Assembly (NCBI GenBank): GCA_036339585.1
Contig: JAYZAS010000001.1
Location: 248,001-312,000 of the forward strand
DNA length: 64,000 nucleotides
Source of the DNA: Pseudomonadota bacterium
GTDB lineage: Bacteria; Pseudomonadota; Alphaproteobacteria; UBA8366
Direction of reading: 5' to 3'
In this document: positions 46,260 to 55,324 of the stretch, in pieces
Numbering within the stretch: position 1 is the first letter of the stretch
Layout: every line of letters begins with the position of its first letter
The notes under the pieces: generated by a model
Database searches by the model: none
Seen by the model: the letters and a program-made list of their open reading frames with translations, nothing else
What the model was told of the DNA's origin: nothing
Position numbers and translations under genes: made by a program

Positions 46260-46894
46260 AATTCTATGCCTTTCTGGGCCATCACATTTTGCTCACGAAA
46301 GGGATGCTTTATTTGCATCATTTCCGTTACAAGGTCAGCAATCTCTATCAATTCTGGCTTAGCATTACGACCAGTAACAATGAGATGCAGATCTTTTGGT
46401 TTTCGTTTGAGCTCTTTAATCACCTCTTCCAAGGGCAAATAGCTATAGCGCAAAACGATATTGAGCTCATCTAACAAGATCATGTCATACTTGGGAGAAG
46501 ACCCGCGCGCGTCATCTATCATTTTCTTGGAGACTTTCCATGCGGCCTCAGCAGCAGCAATATCGCGAGCCCGATCTTGCGTATCCCACGTAAAACCCTC
46601 GCCCATTGTGCGTATATCAACTTGCTCGGGAAATTTTTCCAACACATGCCTCTCTCCCGTTTCCCATTTCCCTTTCACAAATTGAACTACTCCCACACGC
46701 ATTTGGTTCCCAACGGCTCGCGCAACTAATCCAAATGCCGCAGTAGATTTTCCCTTTCCTTTCCCAGTGTGCACAATGAGAAGTCCTTTTTCGACAGTCT
46801 TTGTGGCGAGCATTTTGTCACGGACAGCCTTGCGCTTTTTAGACTTTTCATTAGCACGATTATTTAATTCCTCTTCACTCAGGTGCTTTGGCAT
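46256..46894 (-). CDS. cobO: Cob(I)yrinic acid a,c-diamide adenosyltransferase
   Basis: A 212-residue ATP:corrinoid adenosyltransferase of the CobO/BtuR type, which attaches the upper adenosyl ligand. The P-loop is HTGKGKGKSTAAFG; other landmarks are VGVVQFVKGKW, LDELNIVLRY and the terminal TEMMQIKHPF. Start chosen at 46894 (MPKHLSEEE) because GGGGA lies 9 nt upstream. It overlaps cobN by 20 bp and cobQ by 4 bp. Confidence 0.94.
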   Translation of the reverse strand: MPKHLSEEELNNRANEKSKKRKAVRDKMLATKTVEKGLLIVHTGKGKGKSTAAFGLVARAVGNQMRVGVVQFVKGKWETGERHVLEKFPEQVDIRTMGEGFTWDTQDRARDIAAAEAAWKVSKKMIDDARGSSPKYDMILLDELNIVLRYSYLPLEEVIKELKRKPKDLHLIVTGRNAKPELIEIADLVTEMMQIKHPFREQNVMAQKGIEF

Positions 46895-49800
46895 AATATT
46901 TATTCCCCTGCCCAACGGCTTTGCTATCGGTTAGAGCCATAAGTGTCGCAGGCGCAGAATTTAATTTTGGCTGCCATAGGCCCCGATCTAAGGCTTCTAA
47001 GAAGCGCTTCGCTATTTCCCCCAGCGCATCAGCGTTCGATCCTTTAAGAAATGTTAGCACTTTGTCATCCTCTATATACGCATCAAAAAGGAGATCAAAA
47101 TGTTTGTCCTTTACAGCGCCGGTGGTTGCAGCAAAAGCAAAAAGGTAGTCCACTGTTGCCGCTATTTCGAAAGCTCCTTTATATCCATGCCTCATTACCC
47201 CAGAAATCCATTTCGGATTTGCCCCTCGGGCACGAATAGTTCGAGCGATTTCCTCATCAAGGGTGCGTATTTTTAAGTTTTCAGGACGAGAATGATCATT
47301 ATGGTAAGCGACAGGCTTACTGCCAGAAGTATGCTCAACTGCTGTAATCATGCCTCCTTCGAATTGATAGTAATCGTCTGAGTCTAGTAAGTCGTGCTCG
47401 CGATTATCCTGGTTATGCAACACCGCCTCAATAGCTTTTAAACGACGTTCAAGCTGGCTCTTGGCTTTAACTCCGCTCGTTCCGCCGCCGTAGGCATAAC
47501 TACTCCATGCTATATATGCTTTTGCAAGATCATCCGATTTTTCCCAACCGCACTCGTCAATCAATGCTTGCAAGCCAGCGCCATATGCGCCGGGCTTGGA
47601 GCCAAAAATCCGATAGGCAGAATGTAGGTCAGCAGTCTTGGGGTCAATCCCTATCCGAGTCATTTCTCTTTTTTCTCTCTTCACGGCAGCCGCAATTGGG
47701 TTGTCTTCGGCGTTTTCTTCTAGTTTGGCCACCGCTCTTACCGCTGAGTCGAATAAGTCAATCTGCGCCGGAAATGCATCACGAAAAAACCCGGATATAC
47801 GTAAAGTGACATCAACCCGTGGCCGTCCCAAAACATCAAGCGGCATAATCTCAAAATTAGTCACTCGCCGGGATACTGGTTCCCAGACTGGCCGCACCCC
47901 TAACAAAGCTAAAGCTTGAGCTATGTCATCACCACCTGTCCTCATATTTGAAGTTCCCCAAACCGACAGCCCAACGTGCTTGAGCCATTCCCCATGGTTC
48001 TGAGCATGACGCTCCATAATTAGAGCGGCAGATTTCCAGCCCAAGGTCCAAGCTGCCGGCGTAGGAACAGCGCGCGTATCAACGGAATAAAAATTCCTCC
48101 CAGTAGGCAAAACTTCTGGCCTTCCCCTACTCGGCGCTCCCGAGGGGCCCGGCAAAACAAAGTTTCCCCTGAGTCCGGAAAGTAACCCATAAATTTCAGA
48201 ATTCCCTGAGGACAAAACTGCTGGCCGCAAAGAGGAATCAATCTCAGCTAGCACTTCCCCCGAAGATTTCCACTCTTTTGGTACTTGAGTATTGCCAGAA
48301 ACTAAACTTGAGGCCAAATCCTCTATGTGCTCTACAAGGTCTCCCTGAGTGCGAATATGTATGCCATCAATCTTATGCCCATCCCATACTTCACCCATGT
48401 TACAATCAAGAGGATCAAAACCCACTAGACCCAAATCATTCGCTAAAGCACGATGCAAAGACTGGCGTTTGGCGCCCGGAACGCGAGCTAAGGCAACTAG
48501 AAGATCGGTCAATTGACGGTCTGTTGGCGCCTTGCCAAAAACATGAAGGCCGTCCCGTATCTGTAATTCTTTAAGCTCACATAAATAAGCGTCGAGCTTC
48601 GAGAGGGCACTCGCCGGCTCCTCATCCAGAGATATTCCGCATTCCTCGGAAATACCAAGTTCTATACTTTTTTCAATTATTGACTCACCAAGAATATCGC
48701 AGCGCCCCGGATCAATGCCTGCTGCATCGAAGTATTCATCGATCAGCTGCTCTAGTTCGGCCAACGGCCCATATATTTCTGCACGAGTCAGAGGCGGAGT
48801 AAGATGATCAACTATCACAGCTTGCGCCCGACGTTTAGCCTGGGCACCCTCACCTGGATCATTAACTATAAATGGATAAAGATGCGGTATTGGTCCGAAA
48901 ACCGCTTCGGGAAAGCATTCATCGGAAAGTGCTGTGGCCTTTCCCGGAAGCCACTCGAGGTTTCCATGTTTACCAAAATGGATTACTGCATGCGCCCCGA
49001 AGTGCTCTCGGAGCCAAAAATAAAAAGCGAGATATCCATGTGGAGGTGGCAAATCAGGATCATGGTAGCTGGCTTTAGGGTCTATATTGTAACCGCGCGC
49101 TGGCTGCAACCCTATAACGAGTTTACCACAGTGAAAAACTGGAACAGCGAAACTTTTCTTTTGAGATAAAAAAAAGGAATCGTTGACTGGATTACCCCAT
49201 CGTTCTTCTATCTTACATTGCGTCACCGCCGGCAATCTCTCGAATGCTCGAATATAATCCTGCAATGGGAGCACAGCTTCTATGTTTCGTCCTAAAACTC
49301 CTACGTTTGTCGGTCCAGCTAGCAATTTTGCTATCAGTTGGCTTCCATCCAAATTAGGATCGGCTATATCATAACCCGCTTCAGCTAAAATATTGATGAC
49401 ATGGCTGACGCTTGCGGGAGTATCGAGGCCAACTCCATTGCCAATCCGTCCGTCACGGTTGGGATAATTAGCCAATACAATTGCGATGCGGCGCTCCTTT
49501 GTTGGCGTTTTAGAAAGGCGACACCAATTGGCTGCCAATTTAGCGACGAATTGAACACGATCACGCTTTGGCTCATAGTTGACGGTCGAATGCTCTGTCA
49601 GTGGATCGTGTTTAGCTTGATCTTTAAAGGAGATAGCCCTCGTGATTATACGTCCATCAACTTCAGGAAGAGCAACATTCATGGCGATATCGCGTGGTGA
49701 CAAACCTTGTGTATTTTTATGCCATGCCTCCTTGGAGCCACCCGAAAGAATAACCTGGAACACGGGGCAATTACAGCCTTCCAATGCGGACGACACGTGA

Positions 49801-50627
49801 GCAGTTCCAGGCGTAGAAGCGGAAAATCCTGTAGTATTGAGAATCACCTGCGGTGGCGCATCAGCAAAGATCTGCTGCAGGATCTTATCCGACAAAGGGT
49901 CTTTAAGACTCGAAATAAATAAAGGAAGAGGTGACAACTCCTCAGCCTCTAGCGCTTTAATAAGCTGTAGAATAGGCTTTAAGTTCCCTGATTGAAGGTG
50001 GGCACGATAGAAAACAATTGCAGCTACTTGGGCTTCCACTCTCCAATTATTCGCTATCGTAGCCAAGTCCACAGAATCTATACCTGGCCAATAGAGCCCC
50101 GCTCTCAAAAGAGGTCTTGGCTCACGCCATTGTTTAGAACCGTCGAGTATTGAGGAGGCAAAATTTAGAAATTCGCGCGCATTCTCTGATCCACCATGCA
50201 CAAGGTACTGCCAAAGCCGGTGGCAGCTTTCCGAAGGTAAATTTGAACGTGAGGTAAGACCTTCATCAGGTTGATCATCTCCGGGAAGAAATACAAGTGC
50301 CGAACCATTTGAAGCACACATACTAGAAATCTGTTCAACACCATATTGCCAATAGCTAACGCCACCTAAAAGTCGCACTATAATAAGTTCCGCTGCCTTC
50401 ACCATCTTTTCACAGTACAGATCAACTGACATATTGTGTGAGAGCTGCATTACGTTCGCAAGTCGGAGAGAGGGGAAGTTCGCTCCAAAACTCGCTCGCG
50501 CAGCTGAAACGACCGCGAGATCTGTATCTGCAGCGGACAGAAATAATATTTGTCCCGGCGACTGTCCTAGATCGATCGCTTCTGAACCATCAGCCATTAC
50601 GCCCGGCTGGGCATTTAGAAGATGCAT
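46875..50627 (-). CDS. cobN: Cobaltochelatase subunit CobN
   Basis: The 1250-residue large subunit of the aerobic ATP-dependent cobaltochelatase that inserts cobalt into hydrogenobyrinic acid diamide. Recognisable stretches include FGAHAVIHFGKHGNLEWLPGK and the long C-terminal region ending near KAIEAVLHNQDNREHDLLDSDD. The length agrees with other CobN proteins. The CobS and CobT AAA+ partners are not in the window. The ATG is one base after the cobW stop (TAGAATG), so translation is coupled. Confidence 0.96.
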   Translation of the reverse strand: MHLLNAQPGVMADGSEAIDLGQSPGQILFLSAADTDLAVVSAARASFGANFPSLRLANVMQLSHNMSVDLYCEKMVKAAELIIVRLLGGVSYWQYGVEQISSMCASNGSALVFLPGDDQPDEGLTSRSNLPSESCHRLWQYLVHGGSENAREFLNFASSILDGSKQWREPRPLLRAGLYWPGIDSVDLATIANNWRVEAQVAAIVFYRAHLQSGNLKPILQLIKALEAEELSPLPLFISSLKDPLSDKILQQIFADAPPQVILNTTGFSASTPGTAHVSSALEGCNCPVFQVILSGGSKEAWHKNTQGLSPRDIAMNVALPEVDGRIITRAISFKDQAKHDPLTEHSTVNYEPKRDRVQFVAKLAANWCRLSKTPTKERRIAIVLANYPNRDGRIGNGVGLDTPASVSHVINILAEAGYDIADPNLDGSQLIAKLLAGPTNVGVLGRNIEAVLPLQDYIRAFERLPAVTQCKIEERWGNPVNDSFFLSQKKSFAVPVFHCGKLVIGLQPARGYNIDPKASYHDPDLPPPHGYLAFYFWLREHFGAHAVIHFGKHGNLEWLPGKATALSDECFPEAVFGPIPHLYPFIVNDPGEGAQAKRRAQAVIVDHLTPPLTRAEIYGPLAELEQLIDEYFDAAGIDPGRCDILGESIIEKSIELGISEECGISLDEEPASALSKLDAYLCELKELQIRDGLHVFGKAPTDRQLTDLLVALARVPGAKRQSLHRALANDLGLVGFDPLDCNMGEVWDGHKIDGIHIRTQGDLVEHIEDLASSLVSGNTQVPKEWKSSGEVLAEIDSSLRPAVLSSGNSEIYGLLSGLRGNFVLPGPSGAPSRGRPEVLPTGRNFYSVDTRAVPTPAAWTLGWKSAALIMERHAQNHGEWLKHVGLSVWGTSNMRTGGDDIAQALALLGVRPVWEPVSRRVTNFEIMPLDVLGRPRVDVTLRISGFFRDAFPAQIDLFDSAVRAVAKLEENAEDNPIAAAVKREKREMTRIGIDPKTADLHSAYRIFGSKPGAYGAGLQALIDECGWEKSDDLAKAYIAWSSYAYGGGTSGVKAKSQLERRLKAIEAVLHNQDNREHDLLDSDDYYQFEGGMITAVEHTSGSKPVAYHNDHSRPENLKIRTLDEEIARTIRARGANPKWISGVMRHGYKGAFEIAATVDYLFAFAATTGAVKDKHFDLLFDAYIEDDKVLTFLKGSNADALGEIAKRFLEALDRGLWQPKLNSAPATLMALTDSKAVGQGNKYYAKAPE

Positions 50628-50628
50628 T

Positions 50629-51666
50629 CTAGCCCGCCAATTCAGTAAGAATTGCTGCCTTATCTAAACCACGTAATCCAATAACAACCAATTCAGTGTG
50701 GCAATCTTCGCCGGATTTCCAGAATCTATCGTAATAGAACGAGAGATTTGTCCCAACTCCTTGAATCACAAATCTAAGAGATTTCTTTTCAATGGCAGCA
50801 AAGCCTTTGACTCTAAGAATATCATGGTTCTTGACGAGTTGCTTGATGCGTTGCTCAAAAGCTTTGGCTGATGGCAGGACACCTAATCTTATTGAGAACG
50901 ATTCGAATTCATCGTGAGTATGGCTATGCTCCATCTCATCATGATGAGAAAGTCTCGTTTCTAAATGTTTTTCTGCAGTTGCTTCAAGTCCCAGAAGCAG
51001 TTGAGTGTCAACCCGACCGTATACCGTATTGATTATCTTAGCATTTGGCCTAGCAGTGCTTTCAACTATTTGCATAGCTTTGACCAACTCATGCTTGCCC
51101 ATAAGGTCTGTCTTGTTAATCAACACTATGTCAGCACTACCCAGCTGCTCTTCAAATAATTCCTCTATAGGGTTCTCATGATCTAGTTTGCCGTCACCAG
51201 ATAGACCTTCTTCAAAAGGCTTGTCGCTTTCTGTGAATGACCCTGCTGTTACTGCGGGTCCATCAACAAGGACCACAACCCCATCTACTGTGACTTTAGA
51301 CCGCACCTCAGGCCAATTGAAAGCTTTAACTAAGGGTTTTGGTAAGGCAAGACCTGATGTCTCGATTATTATATGATCAGGGGGATCTGAACGGGAAATT
51401 AACCCGTTCATAGCCGGGATGAAGTCATCTGCTACGGTGCAACAAATGCACCCATTGGCCAACTCGACAACATTTTCGTCTTGGCATTCGGAAATGCCGC
51501 AACCTTTTATAATTTCGCCATCAATGCCAAGATCGCCAAATTCGTTGATAATCAACGCCAACCGAGTTCCAGCAGAATTTTGCAAAATGTGCCGGATCGT
51601 ACTGGTTTTACCAGCCCCTAGAAACCCGGTTAAGACCGTTGCCGGTATTTTACTTTTTAAACGCAT
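50629..51666 (-). CDS. cobW: CobW, G3E GTPase of cobalamin synthesis
   Basis: A 345-residue G3E GTPase thought to deliver cobalt to CobN. Walker A is GFLGAGKT (14-21), the metal CxCC is C73-x-C75-C76 in NGCICCTV, and NKTD supplies base specificity. A histidine-rich linker at 241-251 (HHDEMEHSHTH) precedes the C-terminal domain and probably binds metal. It lies between cobU and cobN with spacings of 13 and 1 bp. It is a paralogue of the GTPase at 24427-25434, which lacks the His-rich linker. Confidence 0.94.
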   Translation of the reverse strand: MRLKSKIPATVLTGFLGAGKTSTIRHILQNSAGTRLALIINEFGDLGIDGEIIKGCGISECQDENVVELANGCICCTVADDFIPAMNGLISRSDPPDHIIIETSGLALPKPLVKAFNWPEVRSKVTVDGVVVLVDGPAVTAGSFTESDKPFEEGLSGDGKLDHENPIEELFEEQLGSADIVLINKTDLMGKHELVKAMQIVESTARPNAKIINTVYGRVDTQLLLGLEATAEKHLETRLSHHDEMEHSHTHDEFESFSIRLGVLPSAKAFEQRIKQLVKNHDILRVKGFAAIEKKSLRFVIQGVGTNLSFYYDRFWKSGEDCHTELVVIGLRGLDKAAILTELAG

Positions 51667-51679
51667 AAGTTCAAACCTC

Positions 51680-52207
51680 CTACGGAGCCTTAAGCAACTG
51701 AGGAATGCCGGCTGTCACCAGGACAACGGATGTAGCCTCCGATGCTAATAACTGGTTCATTTGACCAGCAGCGTCACAAAATTTTCGCGCTAATGCATTC
51801 TCGGGGATTATTCCTGATCCAACCTCATTTGAAACAAGGAAAACGTTACCTTCGGCCTGCCTTAGCTCTAATGCCAGCTTGGATACGGATCCTTCAACAT
51901 CGTGATCTGCAAGTATTAAATTAGTAAGCCATAGCGTGAGACAATCAATCAAAATAGCAGACTTTCTATGAGCCTTTAGCACACCAACTAGATCGATTGA
52001 CTCTTCCACTGTCTGCCATGTAGGTCCGCGTCGCTCTCGATGCCGTTTAATACGCTTAATCATCTCGGGATCACCGGGTTCAGCTGTAGCGATATAAACT
52101 GGTTGCTGCGATACATTTTCTATGCACCGCTCAGCATAACGGCTCTTACCCGAACGCGCACCACCCAACACCAACGTTATCGCCGGTAATGCTCTGTTTG
52201 TAGACAA
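51680..52207 (-). CDS. cobU: Adenosylcobinamide kinase/guanylyltransferase
   Basis: A 175-residue bifunctional enzyme (CobU, called CobP in the aerobic pathway) that phosphorylates adenosylcobinamide and transfers GMP to it. The P-loop is GGARSGKS (15-22). The guanylylated histidine is probably H56 in KRHRERRGPTW, which matches the HRxRR motif. It lies 17 bp after the HupE gene and 13 bp before cobW. Confidence 0.94.
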   Translation of the reverse strand: MSTNRALPAITLVLGGARSGKSRYAERCIENVSQQPVYIATAEPGDPEMIKRIKRHRERRGPTWQTVEESIDLVGVLKAHRKSAILIDCLTLWLTNLILADHDVEGSVSKLALELRQAEGNVFLVSNEVGSGIIPENALARKFCDAAGQMNQLLASEATSVVLVTAGIPQLLKAP

Positions 52208-52224
52208 CTTCTAAACAGACCCAG

Positions 52225-52866
52225 TTAGGAAATGACTTGCCCGAAAAGTGTAGCAGCACCAAATCCACCTATGGTCATGCCTGCCATTCGTACACCAAAG
52301 TCTGTTCGGCTAAACTTTGGCCCTAAGTATCGGAATCCACAGTACACCAACGCACCAATGCAAAACTGCACAAGACTAAAACCCATAAGGTATGCACCGA
52401 GCACCGAGCCCTCTGCTCCTATAATTGCCTCGCCATATGCATAACCGTGGAAAAGACCAAATATGCCAATTGCTGGTCCAAACACATATTTCGATAACGC
52501 ATAGCGATAGGCGATTATGACCCCCGCTAAGATAACAGACGATGCGATAATTGGTTCAACTAGGGGCAAATCGAGGGAATTAATATGCATAATGCATCCT
52601 ACCAAGCAGCCTACAATGAAAGAGCTCAAAGCGGCGAGACCGCTCGGGAACAGCGCACTTATAAAACCCAACCCAACAACAAAAGCTAAGTGATCTAAAC
52701 CAATAATAGGATGCCCAAACCCTGAAAGCAGTCCTTGAAGAACCGTTTGAGGTGTTTGAAAATCCATCGGATGGTGCGCCTCCGCTGGCCCGATGCCAAA
52801 CCCAAAAATACTGAAGACAAGAAATGCTAAGGCGAACTTTTGCAAAAATGACTTTGAAAAAAACAT
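52225..52866 (-). CDS. hupE: HupE/UreJ-family cobalt/nickel transporter
   Basis: A 213-residue membrane protein with a signal peptide (cleavage likely after GPAEA) followed by HHPMDF, GFGHPIIGLDHLAF, and FGLFHGYAYGEA. These histidine-containing membrane motifs define HupE/UreJ metal transporters. Control by a B12 riboswitch and location at the head of a cob operon indicate cobalt uptake. The frame is open to 53097, but that part is the riboswitch; the ATG at 52866 has GGGAG upstream. A small overlapping reading frame lies just upstream of this start. Confidence 0.9.
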   Translation of the reverse strand: MFFSKSFLQKFALAFLVFSIFGFGIGPAEAHHPMDFQTPQTVLQGLLSGFGHPIIGLDHLAFVVGLGFISALFPSGLAALSSFIVGCLVGCIMHINSLDLPLVEPIIASSVILAGVIIAYRYALSKYVFGPAIGIFGLFHGYAYGEAIIGAEGSVLGAYLMGFSLVQFCIGALVYCGFRYLGPKFSRTDFGVRMAGMTIGGFGAATLFGQVIS

Positions 52867-52984
52867 ATCAACACTCCCAACGAACGTTGTTTCACCGCTA
52901 ACGCCATTTTTCTCCTCCCGATTCGCCAAATTTGACCTCGTGGATTGTGCTCGTACACCCCGCCGAACAGATTTGCGATAGCGC

Positions 52985-53142
52985 GTCAACGGTAGGTATA
53001 CTGGCTCACGGGTCATCGCCCACATCCTGCCTTCCCAGGTTTCCCCAGTGGCGTATGTTGGATGGGGCTCTCCGCCTACAGTTGCGGGGGCAGCCACGGC
53101 TTTGATCTTCTAAAAGAGATTTAGAAGACCGCACCGTGTTCC
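52985..53142 (-). promoter_or_regulatory. Cobalamin (B12) riboswitch
   Basis: On the minus strand the leader carries GCCACTG (53046-53052), GGGAAGGCAGG, and the B12 box GAGCCAGTATACCTACC (the box itself at 52989-53004). These are the conserved core of the adenosylcobalamin riboswitch, with CGCAACTGT further 5'. It precedes hupE and the cobU-cobW-cobN-cobO-cobQ operon, so cobalamin should repress cobalt import and synthesis. Edges are approximate. Confidence 0.92.
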
Positions 53143-53202
53143 CTTGACACGTTCGATCATGGGAACCATTGACAACCAACTTGTATCGAAAGGGGAAGGC
53201 CT

Positions 53203-54273
53203 TTGTCAACGAATGGTGAAACGAAATCTACCTCGCCACCATTTCAATGTTTTACCGAAATGCCGGCTTCTACGTTACCAAGACATGGAGGTTCAATCGC
53301 ACTTGCTGAAAAAGTATTCGGGGTGCCCACTGAAGGTTGGTTGGATCTTTCAACAGGTATTAATCCCGATTCATATCCGTTCTCTGAAGTGCCTAATGAG
53401 CTATGGCAGAAACTTCCCGACACAACATTGACAGACGCTTGTATCGATATAGCAGCCAAATATTTTGGTTGCAATTCACGCGACTACATCGTGCCGGGTC
53501 CTGGGACGCAAGCCTTGATTCAATGGCTACCCTGGTTGCGGTCCCCTAGCAAGACGGGGATTATTGGGCCAACGTACACAGGGCATGCGAGTGCTTGGCA
53601 AGCTGCGGGCCACGAAGTAATAGAAATTACCGACCTTCCAAATTGGGGCGATTTTGCAACAGTAATAGTCACTAATCCAAATAATCCTGACGGCAAACAA
53701 TTTAAAGCCGAAGACTTGGCTTCACTATCAGAGAGACAAGCTTATGGCGGAGGGTTTTTAGTTGTTGACGAGTCATTTATTGACGCATCCCCAACCAACA
53801 GTGTTTCCGGGATTACAGGGAATAAAGGTCTGATCGTTCTGCGTTCTTTTGGCAAATTTTTTGGACTTGCTGGATTACGTTTAGGTTTTGCATTAGCAGA
53901 CATAGAAACTGCTGAAATCCTGCGTAATGCATTAGGGCCATGGCCGGTAAGTGGACCAGCCCTTGAGATTGGAAAACAAGCGATGGCTGATTTGAGCTGG
54001 CAAAAAAACATGCGCATATCGCTCAAAAAACGTTCTAAAAAGATGACAGAACTTCTAGATCTCCATAATTTTGAAATTTTAGGAGGCACTTCATTATTCC
54101 TTTTAGGTGGCCACCCTAATGCCCATAGTCTCTATCGCCACCTAGCGAAAAGTGGAGTGCTCACACGAGCCTTTGAAGACCAGCCTGATCGCCTTCGTTT
54201 TGGAATTCCAAGAGATGAGAATGATTTTATTAGAACCGAGCGCGCTCTCTCTCAATTTGAGAGGGAAAACTAG
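53203..54273 (+). CDS. cobD: L-threonine-O-3-phosphate decarboxylase
   Basis: A 356-residue class I PLP aminotransferase-fold enzyme (CobD, CobC in the aerobic pathway) that makes aminopropanol phosphate for the cobalamin loop. PLP lysine lies in SFGKFFGLAGLRLGF; the family N-terminus is HGGSIALAEKVFG and the substrate region VTNPNNPDG. It starts with TTG at 53203 preceded by AAGG; an in-frame ATG further in lacks a ribosome-binding site. It is divergent from the riboswitch-controlled operon. Confidence 0.9.
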   Translation: MSTNGETKSTSPPFQCFTEMPASTLPRHGGSIALAEKVFGVPTEGWLDLSTGINPDSYPFSEVPNELWQKLPDTTLTDACIDIAAKYFGCNSRDYIVPGPGTQALIQWLPWLRSPSKTGIIGPTYTGHASAWQAAGHEVIEITDLPNWGDFATVIVTNPNNPDGKQFKAEDLASLSERQAYGGGFLVVDESFIDASPTNSVSGITGNKGLIVLRSFGKFFGLAGLRLGFALADIETAEILRNALGPWPVSGPALEIGKQAMADLSWQKNMRISLKKRSKKMTELLDLHNFEILGGTSLFLLGGHPNAHSLYRHLAKSGVLTRAFEDQPDRLRFGIPRDENDFIRTERALSQFEREN

Positions 54274-54274
54274 C

Positions 54275-54293
54275 TTGGCGGATTTTCCGCCAA
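54275..54293. terminator. Hairpin between cobD and the aldo/keto reductase gene
   Basis: TTGGCGGA-TTT-TCCGCCAA is a perfect 8-bp stem with a 3-nt loop lying between two convergent genes. On the minus strand it is followed by GCTAGTTTT, giving a modest U run, so it fits a terminator for the reductase gene best. It could also stop cobD transcripts, though without a U run on the plus strand. Confidence 0.5.
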
Positions 54294-54307
54294 CATTCCA
54301 CCTACTC

Positions 54308-55294
54308 TCACTGCCCCATGAGATGCATTTGTTTGGCCGGGTAACGCGTGCCTGTCGCCGCACCCAAAGGAAAGGCTTCTTCGAGAGCAACAATTTCCTC
54401 GACACTTAGATCAGCAGTGCAAGCTTCAATATTTTCCCGCAGGTGCGCAGGGTTAAGGGTGCTAGGTATTGGCACAATATCGTCTCCTTTCGACAATAAC
54501 CATGCTAAAGCAACTTGGCTCTGCGTCAAACCACGCACTTTGGAGATTTGGTCGATCGTTCCAAGTAACTTTGCATTTTGTTTTAAATTCTTTTCTTCAA
54601 ACCGTGGATGATCGTTGCGCCGATCACCCTGAGCAATATCTTCAGAGTTACGAATACTGCCAGAGAGAAATCCGCGCCCTAAGGGTGCGTATGCGGTACA
54701 TGCAATCCCCAACTCACGACAGGTTGGCAAAATATCTTGTTCTATCTCACGCGTCCAAAGTGAATACTCAGTTTGTAACATTGTAATTTTTGCAACCTTT
54801 GCTGCACGCCTTATCGTTCCAGCTCCCGCCTCACAAAGCCCGATGTACCGAACTTTGCCCTGTTCAACCAAGCGGCTCATAGCACCCACTGTGTCTTCAA
54901 TGGGCGTCTCCGGGTCAACACGGTGTAGCGTATAAAGATCGATTATATCTACACCAAGACGCTCGAGGCTCGCCTCACATGCGCGCTGTACATAATCTGG
55001 CTTTCCGTTCGTTCCTCCCCGTTCACCATTGGGACCTCGAATATTGCCGAACTTTGTTCCAATTGTAACTCGATGTTTGTCTTCGCCCAAATTAATGCCC
55101 AGAAATTCCTCATTGTGCCCGTTACCATAGGCATCGGAAGAGTCAAAAAAACTAATCCCTGAATTAACGGCTAAAGACAAAATTTTGGCTGCACGTTCTT
55201 CATCTCTTGGGCGATACCCTCCAGATAGTGACGCACAGCCAAAACCTAGGGCAGAAACGTTCAGGTCTGTTCCCCCGACTTTCTTTGAGATCAT
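54308..55294 (-). CDS. Aldo/keto reductase
   Basis: A 328-residue (alpha/beta)8 NADPH-dependent reductase. The catalytic tetrad reads as D51 and Y56 in FFDSSDAYGNG, K81 in GTKFG and H124 in TLHRVDP. It belongs to the AKR class with a C-terminal NADPH site (PIPSTLNPAHLRENI), similar to plant-pathogen-type AKR13 proteins. Substrates of the family are broad. It begins 30 bp after the alpha/beta-hydrolase gene on the same strand, so the two may be co-transcribed. Confidence 0.9.
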   Translation of the reverse strand: MISKKVGGTDLNVSALGFGCASLSGGYRPRDEERAAKILSLAVNSGISFFDSSDAYGNGHNEEFLGINLGEDKHRVTIGTKFGNIRGPNGERGGTNGKPDYVQRACEASLERLGVDIIDLYTLHRVDPETPIEDTVGAMSRLVEQGKVRYIGLCEAGAGTIRRAAKVAKITMLQTEYSLWTREIEQDILPTCRELGIACTAYAPLGRGFLSGSIRNSEDIAQGDRRNDHPRFEEKNLKQNAKLLGTIDQISKVRGLTQSQVALAWLLSKGDDIVPIPSTLNPAHLRENIEACTADLSVEEIVALEEAFPLGAATGTRYPAKQMHLMGQ

Positions 55295-55324
55295 AAAAGC
55301 GTACCCCTTACCAGTAAGTTTGCA

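Noticed and set aside
52867-53097. N-terminal extension of the hupE frame by 77 codons
   Set aside because: The stretch coincides with the B12 riboswitch, and the ATG at 52866 has a ribosome-binding site and starts a proper signal peptide.
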